From NCBI GenBank assembly GCA_001949185.1, contig BDGG01000013.1, positions 1,318,617 through 1,382,616 of the forward strand: a DNA stretch of 64,000 bases. Reading direction: 5' to 3'. How positions within the stretch are numbered: position 1 is the stretch's first letter; each line of letters starts with the position of its first letter. The translations under genes and the position numbers were made by a program. The notes under the pieces are model-generated. The model saw nothing but the letters and a program-made list of their open reading frames with translations. It had not been told where the DNA came from and made no database searches. Origin of the DNA: Ramazzottius varieornatus (lineage: Eukaryota > Tardigrada > Eutardigrada > Parachela > Ramazzottiidae). Positions 10,108 to 21,817 of this stretch are shown here, in pieces.

Positions 10108-11239
10108 CCGATTCAGCAAAGCTGACACTTTTTTTCTAAAAAATCAGTTCTTCCTCGCCTACCTTGCTTGTGCAGCAAAACGACGCTAAAACTGATGAGC
10201 AACCTTCCTAGTATGATATCAGCACAAAAAAGCCGTCTGCAACAAACGGTTCAAAATGTGAGATTAAGTATGACGCGCACTTTCCTGAAACGTGTGAAAA
10301 CATGCGCGCCAAATGACCGGAGCAAAAAGTTTTCCTAGAAGAAAGGTTAGAATCTTTCAAAGCTCGGCTTTGTTTATTAAACGGTTATAGTCAAAATGGA
10401 GCCCACCTAACTGGCTCCAAGAATTATGGTTTGAAAGCTTCTTTCCTGCTAGAAACTTGAAGCTGGAAAATGCTCAACAAAATCACAAGCAGAATCTCAT
10501 GACGCGTTTCGGCACCAAGTTTTAAAAATGAGTTTGCCAGACAGATTTTCACTGAAATACGTCGGAAGCGTGTTTTTTTTAGACACAGAATAAGCTGGGA
10601 AACGAGGAATCAAGTGGGGTATAATGAAAACGAAAGGCTTGGATTTTTTTAGGGGCGAAGTGTGAACGACAGGGCCAACTTTGCTAAATCGGGCTGTTCG
10701 TACATCTCAGACTGAACAACAATGACACTCTACTTTAGTCCACGACCTGCGTCAATTATAAATATGCTATGCTTGTAAACGGGCTCGCTTTTCTCAGGTT
10801 TGCCGGATCCTCCGATTTTACCCGAGCTGAGAACAGAAGAAGGGCCGCTCATCTGTTGATGTCAATCGAATGGGGTTGGAGGACTTTTTTCTGAAGGTTA
10901 ATCTGCTGATGCTTTGTCGATCCCGGTGTTCCTTTCCCGTCGTGCGTACACCGCATGACTGACCGGTCATGCATGTTTGTGTCATTCGGAAATTACGACC
11001 GGGTATGCCACATTAGTCTGCCCATTTTTTTACCAGTCCCTTTCCTTCTTAGAGTTTTCCGCCAATTACATTTACCGAGAGCTGCAACTCCATCCGCAAG
11101 CTGATGCGACCTATACGCGCGAGGCAATATCAAAAGCACGGGTTGAGTCTACAGCTGTATCCTATCTTGCAGAGTTGATAGGCGTGGCCCATGCAACTCC
11201 TGCACAGTACAGGATGGAACTATAGAGATGGAACTATAG
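10108..11239. other. Gene-poor stretch
   Basis: No convincing gene on either strand; the short open frames are not conserved-looking. At 11214-11240 there is a 14-bp direct repeat (GATGGAACTATAGA-like, two copies). Confidence 0.45.
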
Positions 11240-11269
11240 AGTGAACGGGAGTTGCCACTCCCGTTCACT
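11240..11269. repeat. Perfect 13-bp stem hairpin
   Basis: AGTGAACGGGAGT (11240-11252), a four-base loop TGCC, then ACTCCCGTTCACT (11257-11269). All 13 pairs match. It sits directly after a 14-bp direct repeat and ~630 bp upstream of the receptor start codon. Function unknown. Confidence 0.8.
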
Positions 11270-11896
11270 TTGCAACTGTAGGTACGGCCTTGCTCCGCCC
11301 CTTTCGTGACGTGTAACTACATTTTGCTTTCCGGAGCTCCCCGTATTTTCGAGAAATAGCGTAATCGGAGTTACGGTTGGCTAGCATTGGGAAGCATGGT
11401 GGCTGCCCAACTATTCAAAGTTCTGATCAGCTGCTGCGCTTATGAATGACGTTGCAACTCATCTTAGCTACAGTGGGACTTTCATCTGGCGATGGCAACT
11501 TAATGTCTGTAATGAGAACCAAGTTTGTTGGACTTGGCTTGCTACGTAACAAGTACGAACGGTGCGTCACAGTGGTGCAGGTGGATACATTGTAAATAAG
11601 CCCGGCAATTCTTTGTACCCGATCGAAGAGCACGGATTTTCGGCGGTATCCATACATATAGGGATGAATGAGGAAGTGCATGGCGTGCGCTCATCTCCTG
11701 GAAGCCAACTATAGGCCGTGGTGCTCAATGTTGGGAACAAGCTGCGAATTATCCTCTTTTCAACTACAACATACTGAATCCTCCGGGAGCCCTTGACAGC
11801 AAATTGCTGTTCTAATTGACTCAAGAACTTCGACAATGGGGAGTCTTTGGAGCGTTTCGTAGCCATGACTCAGCTAATCATTGTGAACGATCCAAG
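11270..11896. other. Upstream region of the receptor gene
   Basis: No gene seen. Presumed promoter/5' UTR of the plus-strand receptor starting at 11897. Confidence 0.4.
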
Positions 11897-14800
11897 ATGA
11901 ATGTTGGTTTGCTGCTCCATGTCACCATTTTGCATATTTTGTGGATTCGCTTCTGTATCGGTATTGCTGCAGAAACCTTTCCTTCTTCCTCGGTCCAGTC
12001 TGACTTTCCGAAAGACCCAATCAGTGTTGAAATTATTTCTGTGGGAAACATTCACGCTGCTTCTACCCTTGCCAGTCTTCCCTACGTGGCTCCTGGCATG
12101 TCCATTGCCCTTGAGAAAGTCCAGAAGTCTTTCGGCAACTCGGTCTCTTTCAAACACACCCTGCTCTACGACAACCAATACAAAACTTGCGCAGTCTTCA
12201 CGGATAACGTCGATTATTTGGTCTCCAATTACTTCTACAGCAAACGAACAGTACAATACAACATGACAGTGTTCATCGGAGCAGGTAAGATATCAATCCT
12301 CTAGTCACCTGAATGTTTCGCTGAGCCCGCGTTTTATGAATCGTAGCTATTGTAAACACATAAATCTTGCAGGTTGCACAGAGCGACTAAGTATGGGGAA
12401 ACTCATACGCGGATGGAATTCCCTGATGATGATTGGGTATAATTAATTTTCCATGTTTCACTCCCATGTACTGATGTCCGAATCTGAAGTCAGTGAATGA
12501 TTGGCCGAACTTTTTGTTGTTTGCAGAGGAGCGGGCGAAACGGTGTTCAGGAACAAGAAGCTTTACCCAAATGTAGTGCTTGGTGGCAACAACGCCATCA
12601 AGAGCCACATCAGCTCTTTCACAAGGTTCTTCGCGAGATATTCCTGGAGTTCCATTTATGTCCTCCTCGACTCTTCCGCGACGCCTTGGCACTTACTAGT
12701 GGTCGGTAACTTGGTTTCTGGGTTGAACTCAAAGAACATTCAGATGAAGTCTGCTAAGACCGATATCCGGAACCCGAATGCCAGCGGCGACCTGGCTGTC
12801 ACCTTACGAGACATACGGAGTTCTTCTCGAGGTAACCTCAGATTGTAGTCTCCTCCAGCTAATCTGTAAACATCTCGTGATCGGCGGAAGTAACTGATCC
12901 AATTAGATGGTCCAGATCAAATTCCTTACGGGCCACCGGAAGGTAAAAGTATGTGACAAACATCCGCATCCCAGCCAGCTAAAGAACGATGTGCGAGTTG
13001 GTTGGTCGATCGAAACAAACAAAAGATTTGTGTTGGCACTCATCGAGATAAGACGCATTGATCTCACGGACCGCCAGAAAATGAAAGAACCACGGCTTAT
13101 GCCCCATGCTAAGCCTCAGAAAATTTTTGCCATGTGTACGAGGTAGCCGGCATGGAGCTATCTACTGAAAATGTCTGGCATGGAAATATGCACAGAGCAT
13201 TGCTCCCAATGGCTGATTCTTTTATTATAGTACGTCAAATAGGCTCTTTAACATTGTATTCGACCCACCTCCTTTCGAAGGCAAATACCTCAGCAGTTTT
13301 GCTACCTCTGAGCTTCTGATTTGTTTTAGAAGAATAACGACAAGCCTTTGTTAATCGGGGTAGCATCAAACAGAAACCGGAAGTCTCACAGAAATTCCGA
13401 AAACCGTTTCTGTTAGCCTATCTTGTGGAGGAAAAGAAGCTGCATCGAACCTCAAAAGGCCGCACACAAAGAAGCCGGCAAAGGAACTTTGAAATTTTAG
13501 AGCCCCTGGGAAGAGAAAAACGCGCTGGATGATACTGTTTTCCCCCAGAATCATGCAAATGTGCAGAATTTTGATTTTTATGATTAAGAACTGCTGCGGC
13601 CCGAGTATCCATGAAAGTTCACATTCAATTGGGTAAGCAGCATAGCTGATGCACATTCAACCCGTCTGTACTGTGAGTTGGCGAACAAGGAAGTGCACCT
13701 GAGATAAGCCAGGCTGTCAGAGTAAGCAAAGCTGAACAGAGACAGACAGACAGAGTACTCGTACTGTAGAAAACAGTGGTATATCAGTTCTTGAACTATT
13801 TTTCGAGAAACTAAGACTGGAACTTAAAGAACTGGAATAGAAGTACTGGAACAGGAACTGGAACTCGATTTTTGGGAGGTCCAGAATTGAAATTACGGAT
13901 CTGCATTCCAGTTCCTGCCGCATTTTCCGCATTAAATAGAAACGCCACCAATCTGATAAAGCACCTTAAGAACCATCATGACGTATATGCGGACTACTTG
14001 AAAGTGGAGCAACAAGTAAAAAGCAAAAGAAAGCTAACATGTGCGATAAACATATGCGATAAACATGGCGGAACTTTATAGATGCTATTTCAGTTCTTTT
14101 GATTTCAAATCCCGTTCCGGAATTGGAACTGGAACTGATATTTCGCCCAGAGCGAGAACTGATATCAAAAGAACTGGAATGGGAATTCCGGAACTGGAAT
14201 AGGAACCGAAATCTCTACGATCGAGGAACTGGAATAGGAACTGAAACCCTAAAACAGGAACTGATACAACACTAGTAGAAAATACGGCCTGGACGCGTAT
14301 GCACATTTTCAAACGTTATTGCGGCTTTGATGTTCAGTTTGAAAGCACACTTTAGTTATATTTCGGAATATTGCGTTTTCGGAATTCTTCCTCCGACCCT
14401 TGGTTCCCCCGTTAATATCTTCTGTATCGTAAGTCTGAGGGTACTTCTGTCACGCGCGATAGAAAGCTCTTGACTTGCTCTATCGCATCGTACAAAAACC
14501 CTCGGATCGCCCTCAGGTGACAGAACACAAAAAGTCCATTCCTGAATTGTTGGAGAAAATTCGAGATTTCCGGTTTCTGTTTGACGGTACTCATCTAGAA
14601 CCGAGAAAAGGTGTCTGAGGCAGTGGTTATTGAGATGAGGCCTGGATATCTCCAATGCCGGCTACCTCGTAGGCTGTTCAAGCTGATCGATGAGCAATAC
14701 ACTTACGGCAAGACAAAAGATTCCTTTCTTCTTGCGCGTGCGTCAGTGCCTGTCTCGCTTACCTGCATAATATACAGCCATTGTGTCGACACCACGCAGG

Positions 14801-16459
14801 ATATCAAAAGTTGTGAAAGGTATCTGCGAAAACCAAGCGAACGGAAATATGATTTTGCGTAATAGGTCAGCTGCTTCTGAAGTATCGTGGGCCGAACCCA
14901 GCAGCTGAAAATTGTTCTCTGAGAATGCACAAATCTAATTATGTGGCTTTTCTTCTTCTTTGCAGTGATCGTTTTCCTGGGCTTCCCTACGGAGTTCCGC
15001 GCTTTCATGGTAGGTGAAGATTCCCAAAGGCCTAAAGCCTGCCCGTATTTATATCTGTCCTTTCCTGATGCTGCAGCTGCAAGTAAGGACAGAGAATATG
15101 ACCAACGGCGACTACGTGAGTTAAAACTATTCCTTTCTCTCCGGAATTTACACCGAAGACTCATTGATTGTCTTTCGCTTTTATCCTTACAGGTTTACGT
15201 CGTGAACGAGCCCTTCCATCATCGGACCTATTACGGGAACCTGACGTGGATGTACGGCACCCAGCGTGACCAGGTATAACGACCGGAAGACAATTATATT
15301 GGCTTTTGTATTCGTGAAAAATCCCTGTGCACCATGTGCTGTAACGTTCCAAAATAGCTCCTCGTTTTCGCTGCAGGCGCCAATCATTTTTTTTCAAACT
15401 TCAATTATAGTTGCATACTCGTGGCTCTGTAAAAAGATCCGATGACAGACTTGAGCTACCCGATTTCGCACTTCACTTGAGACCAACGCCTGTTTACAGG
15501 AAGCCGAACAAGCATTCAAGTCGGTCTTCCTCATTACATCGGCACCGGAAACTAACACACATCTTCAGACGCTGGAGAACGAGCTCAAAATGCGCTCACT
15601 ACGGGACTTTAACTTCACATATGCTCCTGATGAAAAAGTAGCCAACAATACAAGGATCACAACACCCCAGTTTGAATAAACATTTTCTTCCTACAGCCCA
15701 ACTTGTTCGCGATAGCAAGTTACGAATGTGTCATCATGTTCGGCATCATGCTGCAACACATTCTGCACGCTTCCGTCGACCTGAGTGACGGCAGCGCCAT
15801 CGGCAGGTTGTTCTGGAACAAAACATTCAACCTTGACACCGGCATCATCCAGTTCGACGAGGTGGGCGAGCGTAAGCAAGACATGATCGTACAGCAATTC
15901 CAGAAGGGCGACGTGTGGCCCACAACTATACTGGAACTGTCCGGCTCGGCTGAACTTCACGAAAATGTGACAGCTATAGAATGGCCCGTGCCTTTCCCGC
16001 CACCTAACGAACCGTTTTGTGGATACAGCGGGCTGAGTAGTGCCTGTCTACCGTCGGGTAAGTATATCGGCGGTGGCGTTACAGCTGGTACAATGGTGAG
16101 TGAAACGATAATTTGTTTTTTAGATGGAAACTACTCCCTGACGACGATTATCTCCTGCTCGGTATTTGCCTTGGCAATAATAGCAACTTGTGCAGCTGCA
16201 ATTAAAATATGGTAAGAGTGAGCCCCGAGATGGATAAGCTTGGAGTGACTTTCAGCAAATCTGACCAAGCGGTATGAGCGTACGTGGAGGCTCCTGTTGT
16301 TTCAGGTTTGGAGTTCTTTCGCATCACGAGGACTGGCAAACGTTTGTGATAGATCGAAAAGGATTGCATCCCTTCACTGATTCCGCGCGGGCGTCTCTGA
16401 TTCGCACACAGATATCTTCCATTGTTTACTCCTTCAGACGTAGCCGGAATGACCTTTGA
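11897..16459 (+). CDS. Natriuretic peptide receptor-like (NPR-C type: ectodomain, TM, short tail)
   Basis: Ten exons: 11897-12284, 12373-12436, 12527-12831, 14966-15009, 15077-15115, 15193-15273, 15500-15637, 15697-16057, 16124-16211, 16306-16459. Phases close to 553 aa. An N-terminal signal peptide (LLLHVTILHILWIRFCIGI) precedes a type-1 periplasmic-binding-fold ligand domain. It shows GAGCTERLSMGKLIRGWN, SSFTRFFARYSWSSIYVLL, VIVFLGFPTEFRAFM, ENMTNGDYVYVVN and FDEVGERKQDMIVQ, and ends PFPPPNEPFCGYSGLSSAC. One helix follows (LTTIISCSVFALAIIATCAA, ~477-497), then ~52 residues of tail. No kinase-homology or guanylate cyclase exon follows, so the architecture resembles the clearance receptor NPR-C. 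The tail exon rests on splice phase only; a longer downstream form cannot be excluded. Intron 3 (2.1 kb) holds a transposon. Confidence 0.82.
13795..14275. repeat. Degenerate GGAACTGGAAT-type tandem repeats
   Basis: Two blocks (about 13795-13880 and 14095-14275) of imperfect repeats built from GGAACTGGAATAGGAACTG and its complement. They flank the BED-like fragment at 13872-14081, and the two blocks are in opposite orientation (AACTGG on both sides read outward), so the interior may be an inverted module. Confidence 0.65.
13872..14081 (+). pseudogene. BED zinc-finger fragment (hAT-like)
   Basis: Open frame containing ALNRNATNLIKHLKNHHDVY followed by a lysine-rich stretch. The NLIKHLKNHH segment looks like the second half of a BED finger as in hAT transposases and ZBED proteins; the Cys pair and catalytic domain are absent. 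It lies between simple-repeat blocks inside the TA-element, so it is a captured or decayed scrap rather than a gene. Confidence 0.4.
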
Positions 16460-17406
16460 GAGTGCGAACGGAAAGCCTTCGTATATATTCAACAACTTTA
16501 CGTACGTGTACGTGTTCGCGCTACGAACGAGAACTATAAGCATATCCGAAAGCATAATGTCGCACAAAGAAGATTCAATCTTACTGTGACAATAAACTAT
16601 CAATAGCTAGTGGCTGTGACCACTGAGAAGGCCGGGCAAAGGAGACTAACCATCGTAGAAAAAGCCTGTTTACTGCGTTGCATTGTGTAATGCAAGTAAT
16701 CGTCAAGCATAAGGTAACTCTGAAAGCTGCCATCTTCGACTTTCCCTGATGTTTCAAATAGTCTAGGTGTCTTCCCATCTGCAGGTTTGTGGCGCCTCAT
16801 ACTGGCATCCCACCAGCGCTATCATGCCTATCCCACAATGCCATACACCACACTGTACAGATTCAGAACAGTACGCCCATCTGTACATACCAGAACAGAG
16901 GGAACACGTCCCCTGTAACCCCTGCCGCATCGCAACACGGCGGCTTCGCCCCCTCCGTGCTCTGGAAGTTGCAGTGGTCTTGCGTAAAGACGTTGGCTGA
17001 GGAAAACGTGGTGGTTTCGATGTGGCCTGATGGTTTGGTCGTTGCTGGCTTTCCGACTTCGGTACGCTTCTGGTAAAGCGGCAAAGGGTTGGAGAATAAC
17101 ACTGCAATATGTCGGTCGACGCTTCGCCATGCCAGGTCCGGCGTGGTGTTAGGCGGACTCCTGTTACATGTTTCTTAATGGACTGGTGTTGGTCCCCATA
17201 TTAGGATCGTGACTGCCGCACCCAGCTGGGTAGGGTGTTACAGTGCCATATTTGGGTTTGCCATTAGCGTTCCTAGTGCATCAGCTCGTTCATTTGGAAC
17301 ATTTCGAAACATAGTTTGAAGCCCGGCTGAACATTCTGACAAGAATTGAATCCGTGACAGGCCTAAAAGGGCCTCGCTTCTTCGGCGTAAAAATGCGTGG
17401 GGAGAA
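16460..17406. other. 3' flank of receptor, no gene seen
   Basis: Between about 16763 and 17130 both strands stay open in several frames because the sequence is GC-rich with few stops. None of the translations resembles a known protein and splice sites give no consistent model. Confidence 0.4.
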
Positions 17407-17800
17407 CTATTCGTAATTACTGTAGTAGATATCGCAGACGAAGTTGCGAAAGCAGGAGTCGCATAACTTCTTCCACCAGCCCCGCACTAGCTTGCTCGAG
17501 CAGGCTTCTGATAATTTGGCAATGATAAGGCCACGATCTTTCAGCTTTGTCGAGTTTTTCCGCAGATATTGCCACCGTAAGGCTCCTTCCTTTAGCAAAG
17601 GCAGTGCATTAGGTGTCTCACCGGCGTAAACCATTAAATCCACTAAACCCTTTACCGTTGTAGCTCGAGCTACAGAACTCGCACTGCTTGACCAGTACCG
17701 ACGGTTGGTACTTGCCAGCGGCCATTAGCATTTTCTTCGTGCTGAGCTTGATATCTTCCTCCGAACAGCAGCCGTGCATATCTGTACTTGGTCAGTTGCT
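17407..17800 (-). pseudogene. BTB/POZ-domain protein fragment
   Basis: Minus-strand pieces read EDIKLSTKKMLMAAGKYQ and VLVKQCEF, followed after a disruption by DLMVYAGETPNALPLLKEGA and RGLIIAKLSEACSS. This resembles the C-terminal half of a BTB domain (the helix pair leading to a Leu-x3-C) running into the start of the following helical region, as in SPOP-type proteins. The two parts are not in one frame, there is no start region and no MATH or Kelch partner. I read it as a relic; the family assignment is tentative. Confidence 0.4.
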
Positions 17801-17929
17801 CCTACCGGTACAACAGATGACTCACAAAGTAACTGACTGGTCGCCAGTTTAAGAGCATCTTTAAAAAAACCAGTCAGGGCCAATCGACTAACAATACAGA
17901 AATACTTAAGCGGATAAGTTATTTTACAC

Positions 17930-18050
17930 TACTTAAAATTGTTAGCGCTTAAGATTGTCGCTGAAAATTGTCGTCTTAAAATTGTCGTACTTAAAATATG
18001 TACTTGAAATTGTTTTAAAATTGTACTTTAGTACTTAGAATTTTCGCTTC
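17930..18050. repeat. AT-rich degenerate repeat of CTTAAAATTGT
   Basis: Several imperfect iterations of CTTAAAATTGT / CTGAAAATTGTCG in about 120 bp. Confidence 0.5.
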
Positions 18051-18896
18051 TGTATATGGTGGCCGAGGTATATAAGGCAGTCAGAAAAACTAGGGCGCAA
18101 CGTCCCAGCTGATCAAGTCTATGTTGTCACTGGCAATGCGTTTTTGTGGCGCGAAATGTCGTTCCAATATTAATGTCTCCGACGGTGTTAGTAACCGCGA
18201 AATCATGCTTTTCGCAATTTCCAGTACAGTCAGAGTCATGTAAGCCACCTGTGTCTTGCTCATGTTCAAAACGACTTCCGGGTCCACCCAAGTTACAAGC
18301 GCATCAGTCGAAGTTGGTCCTCTTCTGAAGCGATGCAGACAGCCTTGCACCGGGTCACCAGTTAGAGGTACAGTTTGGCGGGGACCAGCACTCGTTTACG
18401 AAATAAGGAGGAGCAAACGTCTCTCCTCTGAGAATGATACCATCCTCACAGGTTGACTGGCGAAATTTTAAGCGGTCTTTTGCTCATGAGGACACTCCAG
18501 CAGACATTGTTCCATTTGTTTGCCAGTTATGCGACGAGTGTCAACTCCAAATCTTGTCCTGCATCGGCAGGCGCGTTGCAGTTCTCTCGGATAAAACTGT
18601 ACACATGCTCGCCTAGCGGGCAGCAATTTTCGTCGCTTGACGCTCCGCATTTGGCGTACCACCTACGATCGGCACAGGGTTCGAACAGGAACCAGTACTC
18701 GAATCGACAATGTGCCTACGTTGCAAACCCTCGCGATACCATCGGCCGGGTCGTCCGCAAAAGGAAAAGGGGTTGTGGAGTGAGGAAATGGGGAAGTGGA
18801 GTTGAAATGGGGAAATGGGGTTGTAGAGACAACTGCAGACGCTGTACGAACATATAAAAGAAATCACAGAACAGCTATCCCAGGCTTCTAACCGCT
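18051..18896. other. Gene-poor stretch with purine-rich microsatellite
   Basis: A GGGGAAATGG-type purine-rich repeat lies at about 18772-18832. An 86-codon minus-strand frame at 18090-18350 has no recognisable domain and I do not call it a gene. Confidence 0.4.
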
Positions 18897-19588
18897 TCAA
18901 GTACTGGCTCTGTGCGGCAACTGCGTCTCGGACACCGTCTCGCTTTGGCTGTTACATACGCTTGGGACCGAGCGCAAGCTAGATTGTGACGCCAGCACAG
19001 CAGCCTGTTCCCCTTTCTTTTTCAGATCGTCGTTAAGCTGCATTCTTCCGTAAAACAGGTAAAGAAAAAAGCCAGCTGTACCGCCATTTCGATACGTTCG
19101 CGCCACAAAACGAACCTTTCCGCATTCCGCGGCGACTCGCATACTATGATCGTCCTATCCAACAGAGTCTTCTCAGCGCGCCCACGCCTGATTTCTGAAT
19201 GTAGGGACAAAATTAGGCTTTTAGGCTCGTGCTTTTCGCAGGCATCCAGGAACTTTTCTTTGAGAAAACCAGTGCGCGGAGAAGCGATATGGAGTTGAAA
19301 AGCGTCGTAAACCGTGCGTACTCTGTTCATGATGTCCTTCAGCTCCTTATACGGTGTTTCTTCGTGTCCGGCTGCAACAACGGTGGCGGTGACGTCAGCA
19401 AGAGAAATTTCAATGTACCGCTTCAAATCGAACGTCTCCTTCCCGAGGGTGTCTCCAAATATCGCCTTAATCTCCGCTTCCAGTTTCTCGTCGTCATTGC
19501 TGTCGCAACACCGCGAAGCCCAAATGGTGCCCCTCACTATGGTGTGCTTCATAACACACTCCGCTAGCGTTTTGATCCCCTTCAACAT
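18897..19588 (-). pseudogene. Unidentified helical protein, apparent frameshift in T6 run
   Basis: An ATG at 19588 opens a 188-codon frame of ordinary, mostly helical composition (DLKRYIEISLADVTATVVAA, KELKDIMNRVRTVYDAF, LKEKFLDACEKHEPKSL). After RIEMAVQLAFF the frame turns to noise. The adjacent frame then gives FLYLFYGRMQLNDDLKKKGE and runs to a stop at 18897. The switch falls on a run of six T (complement at 19065-19070), so a one-base length change there would join the two. I do not recognise the family. It may be a decayed single-exon gene or a sequencing error in a real gene of about 225 residues. Confidence 0.45.
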
Positions 19589-20612
19589 CCCATCGTATAT
19601 CCCATCTGAAGAGCCATGCTGTTTGGGGCGGATACAAGCTTAAAAGTATGTATGGTCGGTTAACGGAGTACACGCGATGAAATGAGAGACCTTGACAGCT
19701 GACTTTGCGCTCAAAACGGATGCACAACCTCGGTCGTGTACAGTGTACGACAAAATTAACCGTTAAAAATGGGCGTAACACTACAGCTAGACCCTATTTA
19801 CGACTCAGCCAATGAGAATTAGGTTTTGCTGCATGCACAAATTCCATTGGCTTTCATTGGCTACTAGAACGGCACTTAAGATTCACAGTTCCTCAAAATG
19901 ACATGCGCGTGAAGTTTGACAGAAGCGGAAGTATCATATTTTTCCGAGCCCCGCTACCAGACACTTATCAGGTGCGGAAGTATGACTTGTCCCCCTTGAC
20001 ACCCTGATTACCACCTCATTGTGAGTACAATACGGCACTTTTTCGCTCCCCATAATTTCCAATTTTCCCGGTTTGAATCAAACTTTTTTTCTTTGCCTGG
20101 TCTGCGGTCTTATCACCGAAACGCAGCCGATGACCACTGGTCAGTACAACTTCCGCAGACTGGAAAAAATCCTTACGATTTCGGGCAGTTTCGGGGGTAT
20201 TTTAGGTTCCATGTCTTTGCTCGAGATACATACCATCTGTTTAGAAAAAAACTGAAACACTGAGGAGAGCTTCCTCTGCCGATACTAGGCCTGGGACAAA
20301 CTTGGTGTCATCGGTGCGTCCAGAAAAAAATCAAAACGGCCAGGGCTACTTTTCCCAAGTTGGCCTTTACGGCCTGCCAATCTCCACAATCTCGAAATTC
20401 TGAAAGTTGTCTGTTGGTTAATTTAGGTTACGCCTTCTCTTATCCTCCAGTTAAAGTTCTGTTCTCACAGTGAGTACGCCGGTAGTCTGCCGACACAAAA
20501 AGCTTGGTATTCAGGGTGTTAAAACATCTCGATTTCGAAAATTCATAGTTCTGCTCCCCCTCGTCCTTTTGTTCTAGTCATTTTCTGCTGTCAGTCTACC
20601 AACTCCCGTTCC
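19589..20612. other. Spacer, no gene seen
   Basis: No coding signal I can support. It contains TGACCACTGGTCA near 20131. Confidence 0.4.
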
Positions 20613-20939
20613 TTGTTTGACACTCCGACGATTCAGGTTTCTGAGCTCTGGAGTACGCCAGGAATCCTTTCGACGGAGTCATGCATAAGTGAAATTTCGG
20701 GGATTTTGGTGTTTGAATTTTATCTAGGCACGAACGCATCTCGCACCGCTGACAAAATCAGATCCATGTTTGATGATAAAACACCTAACAGTTTTACCGT
20801 GGGGGATCGGGTTGATCGGTTTCGTTCTGGAGCTTTTTCATTCGAAAGTTACCTTTACGGAAGACTGAAATCGAAAGTTGACGACAATGTGTTGACCGAT
20901 CATGTCACATCCGATCCTTCCCAAACTATTTCCCTTTGA
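20613..20939 (+). pseudogene. Mariner/Tc1-like transposase N-terminal HTH fragment
   Basis: The frame reads EFYLGTNASRTADKIRSMFD, then FTVGDRVDRFRSGAFSFES, a degraded YLYGRLKS, and VTSDPSQTI. The spacing matches the mariner N-terminal HTH: a 'FxxGxxAxxTAxxIxxxFG' helix pair, then a 'tvxxWvxrFrxGxxsxeDxxRsGRP' segment, then 'VesDPsqT'. The tryptophan of the second helix and the GRP are lost (DRV, GRL). The catalytic DD34D half is absent. It is a transposon scrap. Confidence 0.6.
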
Positions 20940-21817
20940 ACAAACGGAATTAATTCACGGACTAGACTCACTACTGTTACATGGCTGCTCCAGAACGCAC
21001 TCTGAACAAAACACTTCCGCAAAACTGGAGGAACAGGAACTGGAATTTCCCATTCAGGCTTCTTATAGTAGGATCCTCTCGGCTAGCAGACTGCTAACAG
21101 ACTATCACCTGCTCAAGACATTGGACCTTCTCCAGCGAGACAGAAACCTTTCTCGCAAGTGGGTTTGAAAAGTGGCGTTACGGAGATTACTGTCTCTCTC
21201 CTCCCAGGCTCTTGCAGTAATGGAACGAAATGTCTCGTAAAAAATCCCGGGAGCTCCGTGCTAGTATGAGTGTATAAGTTGATCAAAAAGATTGTGGTTT
21301 GGCGTCGGGAAAAATTTTGACTTCGGCAGAGGCCAAGGCGACAAGTCATACTTCCACACCTGATATCTAGTCCATCGCGCATTGTTGTGTGACGAGTCAT
21401 ACTTCAAGGATCCATCTGGGCACTGAGCCCGACTCGGTCCTTACTTCCTTCTCAGCAAATCCGCTCTGACCAGCAGGCTCGAAACCAGTCTCGATTCTCT
21501 TCGCCCAGTTGTCTCTGCCCCTTCAGGGGTGAAAACAGGTCGCCAGCTGCGTATTTCAGTACAAGTAACGTCTTCAGTGGCGAACAGTATTTAACAAGGC
21601 CCACTCTCGCCAATAGCGAGGAACCCATCCGAGGTCCTGACCAGTCTCGCGCTGGAGACACGCTGGTGGAAATCTCGATCAAAGAAATCTCGGCTAGGAA
21701 CAAGTCAACGTTTCTCAAAATCACAGTCACGAGGAAAGAGCTATCAAGTCGAAAAGGAAAATGCAAGGAGAATGTTTAAAAAGATCAAATTATAACAGCT
21801 CTAACAGATCACAGGTC
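20940..21817. other. 3' flank of the DOMON/b561 gene
   Basis: No gene seen. Convergent downstream region of the minus-strand gene ending at 21818; I see no canonical AATAAA close to the stop codon. Confidence 0.4.

Larger units (their letters stand above)
13137..14671 (+). mobile_element. TA-element family B in receptor intron 3
   Basis: Inverted termini: TACGAGGTAGCCGGCATGGA at 13137 and, at 14650-14671, the reverse complement TCCAATGCCGGCTACCTCGTA, with TA at both outer edges as for a TA target site. The outer ~210 bp on the left and ~70 bp on the right match the short copy at 9855-10107. The middle ~1.25 kb is extra: a simple GGAACTGGAAT-type repeat and a BED-finger fragment. This suggests nested insertion or capture. 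Confidence 0.75.

Noticed and set aside
10977-11225. 82-codon plus-strand frame ahead of the hairpin
   Set aside because: No recognisable domain and no support from splice sites.
16763-17130. Several overlapping open frames on both strands
   Set aside because: Caused by a GC-rich stretch lacking stops; no translation makes sense as a protein and no splicing links it to the receptor.
18090-18350. 86-codon minus-strand frame
   Set aside because: Reads smoothly but has no homologue I recognise and no flanking exon signals.
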